64,000 nt of DNA from Micromonospora wenchangensis. Lineage in GTDB: Bacteria; Actinomycetota; Actinomycetes; Mycobacteriales; Micromonosporaceae. Every line of letters begins with the position of its first letter. The first letter of the stretch is position 1. Below, piece after piece: positions 61,224-64,000 of the stretch. The notes under the pieces are model-generated. The model had not been told where the DNA came from, did no database searches, and saw only the letters and a list, made by a program, of their open reading frames with translations. The stretch is from positions 1 through 64,000 of the forward strand of contig NZ_MZMV01000026.1 in the NCBI RefSeq assembly GCF_002210435.1. Direction: 5' to 3'. A program made the translations under genes and the position numbers.

Positions 61224-61628
61224 TCAGCCGGGGAGGAAGGAGAAGCGGACCTGACGCGACGGGTTGTCGCCGTTGGGGTCGACCAGGCAGACCGACTGCC
61301 AGGTGCCGAGCTGGAGCCGGCCGCCGAGCACCGGCAGCGTCGCGTACGGCGGGACGAAGGCGGGCAGCACGTGGTCGCGGCCGTGGCCGGGCGAGCCGTG
61401 CCGGTGCCGCCAGCGGTCGTCGGTGGGCAGCAGGTCGTCGAGGGCCCGCAGCAGGTCGTCGTCGGAGCCGGCGCCGGTCTCGATGATCGCCACCCCGGCG
61501 GTGGCGTGCGGCACGAAGACGTGCAGCAGGCCGTCGCCCTGCCCGGCGACGAACCGTTCCGCCTCGGCCGTGATGTCGGCGACGGTGGGACGGGAACCGG
61601 TCCGGACGGTGATCACCTCACTGCGCAT
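61224..61628 (-). CDS. YjbQ/UPF0047-family protein
   Basis: The 134-residue protein has the YjbQ pattern: HVFVPHATAGVAIIETG, DDLLRALDDLLP, HRHGSPGHGRDHVLPAFV (metal-site His cluster) and GTWQSVCLVDPNG. Homologues form trimers and show thiamine-phosphate synthase-like activity in vitro; the physiological role is unsettled. Start ATG 61628; another ATG three codons upstream (61637) is possible. It is convergent with phoD and divergent from aceE. Confidence 0.92.
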   Translation of the reverse strand: MRSEVITVRTGSRPTVADITAEAERFVAGQGDGLLHVFVPHATAGVAIIETGAGSDDDLLRALDDLLPTDDRWRHRHGSPGHGRDHVLPAFVPPYATLPVLGGRLQLGTWQSVCLVDPNGDNPSRQVRFSFLPG

Positions 61629-61893
61629 ACGGCGCATTCTGCCGCATCCGTCGCGCGACCGCCGCCGGCCCGGGGCGGGACGGCCGGCCGGGGTGCCGGG
61701 CACGGTCGGGGCAGTCGGGCGGTGTCGGCGTCCGGGCGGCCCGAGGGCGCGGCCGGCCGGTCGGCCCACGCAAAGTTACCGGCGGGTACCTGTGTTCAGC
61801 GTCGCGTCTGGGGGAGCAAGACGTGACGACGGGTGCCACCAGAGGGCAGGATGGCGCTAGAGACCTATCCCACACACAACCGAGGGAACGCCT

Positions 61894-64000
61894 GTGGCTA
61901 CGGAACGCAAGCGCCCGGTGATCACCGCTGGTCTGCCGAGCCAGCTTCCGGACATCGACCCCGAAGAGACCGGCGAATGGGTCGAGTCGCTCGACGGTGT
62001 CATCGACGAGCGCGGAACCAAGCGCGCCCGGTACGTCATGCTGAGCCTGCTGGAGCGGGCCCGCGAGCGGCAGGTCGGGGTTCCGTCCCTGACCACCACC
62101 GACTACATCAACACCATCGCCCCGGAGCAGGAACCCTGGTTCCCGGGTGACGAGCACATCGAGCGGCGGATCCGGGCGTACGTCAGGTGGAACGCGGCGA
62201 TGCTGGTGCACCGGGCGCAGCGGCCGGAGATCGGCGTCGGCGGGCACATCTCCACCTTCGCCAGCTCCGCGTCCCTCTACGAGGTGGGCTTCAACCACTT
62301 CTTCCGGGGCAAGAACCACCCGGGCGGTGGCGACCACATCTTCTACCAGGGCCACGCCTCCCCGGGCATGTACGGGCGGGCGTTCCTGGAGGGTCGGCTC
62401 TCGGAGGACCAGCTCGACGGGTTCCGGCAGGAGCTGTCGCACCCGGGCGGCGGGCTGCCGTCGTACCCGCACCCGCGGCTGATGCCGGACTTCTGGGAGT
62501 TCCCCACGGTCTCGATGGGTCTGGGTCCGCTGAACGCGATCTACCAGGCCCGGTTCAATCGCTACCTGCACCACCGCGGCATCAAGGACACCTCCCAGCA
62601 GCACGTCTGGGCGTTCCTCGGCGACGGCGAGATGGACGAGGTCGAGTCGCTCGGCGCGATCGGCGTGGCCGCCCGCGAGGAGCTGGACAACCTCACCTTC
62701 GTGATCAACTGCAACCTCCAGCGGCTGGACGGCCCGGTCCGGGGCAACGGCAAGGTGATGCAGGAGCTGGAGGCGTTCTTCCGGGGCGCCGGCTGGAACG
62801 TGATCAAGGTGGTCTGGGGCCGGGAGTGGGACCCGCTGCTCGCCGCGGACACCGACGGCGCGCTGGTCAACCTGATGAACACCACCCCCGACGGCGACTA
62901 CCAGACCTACAAGGCGGAGTCCGGGGCGTACGTGCGGGAGCACTTCTTCGGCCGCGACCAGCGGACCCGCAAGATGGTCGAGCACCTGTCGGACGACGAG
63001 ATCTGGAACCTCAAGCGGGGCGGGCACGACTACCGCAAGCTCTACGCGGCCTACAAGGCGGCCACCGAGCACACCGGGCAGCCGACAGTCATCCTGGCCA
63101 AGACCATCAAGGGCTGGACGCTGGGCTCGCACTTCGAGGGCCGCAACGCCACGCACCAGATGAAGAAGCTGACGCTTGACGACCTCAAGCTGTTCCGCGA
63201 CCGGCTCTACCTGGACATCCCGGATAAGGCGCTGGAGGACAACCCCTACCTGCCGCCGTACTACACCCCGGGTGAGTCCTCGGACGAGCTGGCGTACCTG
63301 CGGGAGCGGCGCGAGCAGCTCGGCGGTTACCTGCCGTCCCGGCGGACCAGCCACAAGAAGCTGGCGATCCCGGGGTCGGAGCGGTTCGCCGACGTCAAGC
63401 GCGGCTCGGGCAAGCAGAAGGTGGCCACCACGATGGCCTTCGTCCGCCTGCTCAAGGACATCATGAAGGACAAGGAGTTCGGCAAGCGCTGGGTGCCGAT
63501 CATCCCGGACGAGGCGCGCACCTTCGGCCTCGACTCGATCTTCCCGACCGCGAAGATCTACTCGCCGCACGGCCAGCGGTACACCTCGGTCGACCGGGAC
63601 CTGTTCCTGTCCTACAAGGAGTCGACCACCGGGCAGATCCTGCACGAGGGGATCAACGAGGCCGGTTCGGTCGCCTCGTTCACCGCCGCCGGCACCTCGT
63701 ACGCCACCCACGACGAGCCGATGATCCCGATGTACATCTTCTACTCGATGTTCGGGTTCCAGCGCACCGGTGACGGCTTCTGGGCGGCGGCCGACCAGAT
63801 GGCGCGGGGCTTCGTCCTCGGCGCGACCGCCGGGCGGACCACGCTCAACGGTGAGGGCCTCCAGCACGAGGACGGCCACTCGCTGCTGCTGGCCGCCACC
63901 AACCCGGCGGTGGTCGCCTACGACGCGGCGTTCGCCTTCGAGCTGGCGCACATCGTGGAGAACGGCCTGCACCGGATGTACGGCGAGGAGCAGGAGAACG
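61894..64000 (+). CDS. aceE: Pyruvate dehydrogenase E1, homodimeric type (3' truncated by window edge)
   Basis: The open frame runs from GTG 61894 off the window end, giving 702 codons of about 910. It begins MATERKRPVITAGLPSQLPDID. Family signatures include GGHISTFASSASLYEVGFNHFFRG (shown as GGHISTFASSASLYEVGFNH), ThDP motif FLGDGEMDE...INCNLQRLDGPVRGN, KTIKGWTLG, LHEGINEAGSVASFTAAGTSYATH, in part (EGINEAGSVASF), and LNGEGLQHEDGHS. It decarboxylates pyruvate and acetylates lipoyl-E2. GAGGG lies before the GTG. In the M. tuberculosis region the same gene (Rv2241) follows the ahpE/DUF3052 pair. The 265 bases upstream show no clear promoter. Confidence 0.97.
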   Translation, partial: MATERKRPVITAGLPSQLPDIDPEETGEWVESLDGVIDERGTKRARYVMLSLLERARERQVGVPSLTTTDYINTIAPEQEPWFPGDEHIERRIRAYVRWNAAMLVHRAQRPEIGVGGHISTFASSASLYEVGFNHFFRGKNHPGGGDHIFYQGHASPGMYGRAFLEGRLSEDQLDGFRQELSHPGGGLPSYPHPRLMPDFWEFPTVSMGLGPLNAIYQARFNRYLHHRGIKDTSQQHVWAFLGDGEMDEVESLGAIGVAAREELDNLTFVINCNLQRLDGPVRGNGKVMQELEAFFRGAGWNVIKVVWGREWDPLLAADTDGALVNLMNTTPDGDYQTYKAESGAYVREHFFGRDQRTRKMVEHLSDDEIWNLKRGGHDYRKLYAAYKAATEHTGQPTVILAKTIKGWTLGSHFEGRNATHQMKKLTLDDLKLFRDRLYLDIPDKALEDNPYLPPYYTPGESSDELAYLRERREQLGGYLPSRRTSHKKLAIPGSERFADVKRGSGKQKVATTMAFVRLLKDIMKDKEFGKRWVPIIPDEARTFGLDSIFPTAKIYSPHGQRYTSVDRDLFLSYKESTTGQILHEGINEAGSVASFTAAGTSYATHDEPMIPMYIFYSMFGFQRTGDGFWAAADQMARGFVLGATAGRTTLNGEGLQHEDGHSLLLAATNPAVVAYDAAFAFELAHIVENGLHRMYGEEQEN

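Overview
The window is extremely GC-rich and gene-dense, with strong G/C bias at third codon positions, many GTG starts and many 4-base GTGA stop/start overlaps. It contains F420 and mycothiol enzymes, a DUF3052/AhpE/AceE block, glnE and Tat-exported proteins. Together these point to a filamentous actinomycete of the Micromonosporaceae (Micromonospora-like). It looks like ordinary chromosome: I see no prophage, insertion sequence, CRISPR array or biosynthetic cluster.

Layout. 1-4.8 kb: the 3' end of a membrane protein, a cupin-type regulator divergent from an oxidoreductase-methyltransferase fusion, and a small secreted I36-type inhibitor. 4.9-13.7 kb: glnE with a glutamine amidotransferase, an LD-carboxypeptidase, a small exported protein, VOC and WYL proteins, a DUF350 protein and a GlnA2-like synthetase. 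13.9-21 kb: nadE, panB, a lipoprotein, an F420:NADP oxidoreductase, an RNB nuclease, and a histone-H1-like protein with a small partner. 21-28 kb: a zinc-ribbon M48 peptidase, two overlapping roadblock genes, a secreted protein split by a collagen-like tract, a mycothiol-type enzyme and RNase P RNA. 28-33 kb: a TSUP permease, a divergent MFS/MarR pair with a clear operator, and a DUF3311/MctP-like symporter. 33-38.7 kb: the Nif3/zinc-ribbon/RNase H-phosphatase operon, a flavoprotein, an XRE-TPR regulator and a stand-alone prim-pol protein. 39-45.3 kb: a five-gene operon DUF1800-DUF1501-ferric reductase-like-FMN_bind-ApbE. 45.7-54.8 kb: SWIM/SNF2 proteins, DinB, a pyruvyl-transferase family protein, an aminoglycoside-phosphotransferase-fold kinase and an alpha/beta hydrolase. 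54.9-64 kb: tRNA-Val, a peroxiredoxin, DUF3052, a fused 2-oxoacid dehydrogenase E1 with a large disordered insert, PhoD, YjbQ and the 5' three quarters of aceE.

The marker order glnE, glnA2, panB, RNase H/phosphatase, zinc ribbon, Nif3, ahpE, DUF3052, aceE is, from memory, the order of the Mycobacterium tuberculosis Rv2221c-Rv2241 region. The window is therefore an expanded version of an old actinobacterial core block. Two themes recur: nitrogen/cofactor metabolism (glnE, GlnA2, nadE, panB) and flavin/thiol redox chemistry.

The most unusual element is not a gene. It is a dispersed intergenic inverted repeat present ten times, with arm consensus GATCAAGAGGTTNGCGTCA. Its two arms co-vary, so the hairpin rather than the sequence appears to be conserved. 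Next are the ApbE/FMN_bind/ferric-reductase/DUF1501/DUF1800 operon and the roughly 258-residue insertion inside the E1 alpha half.
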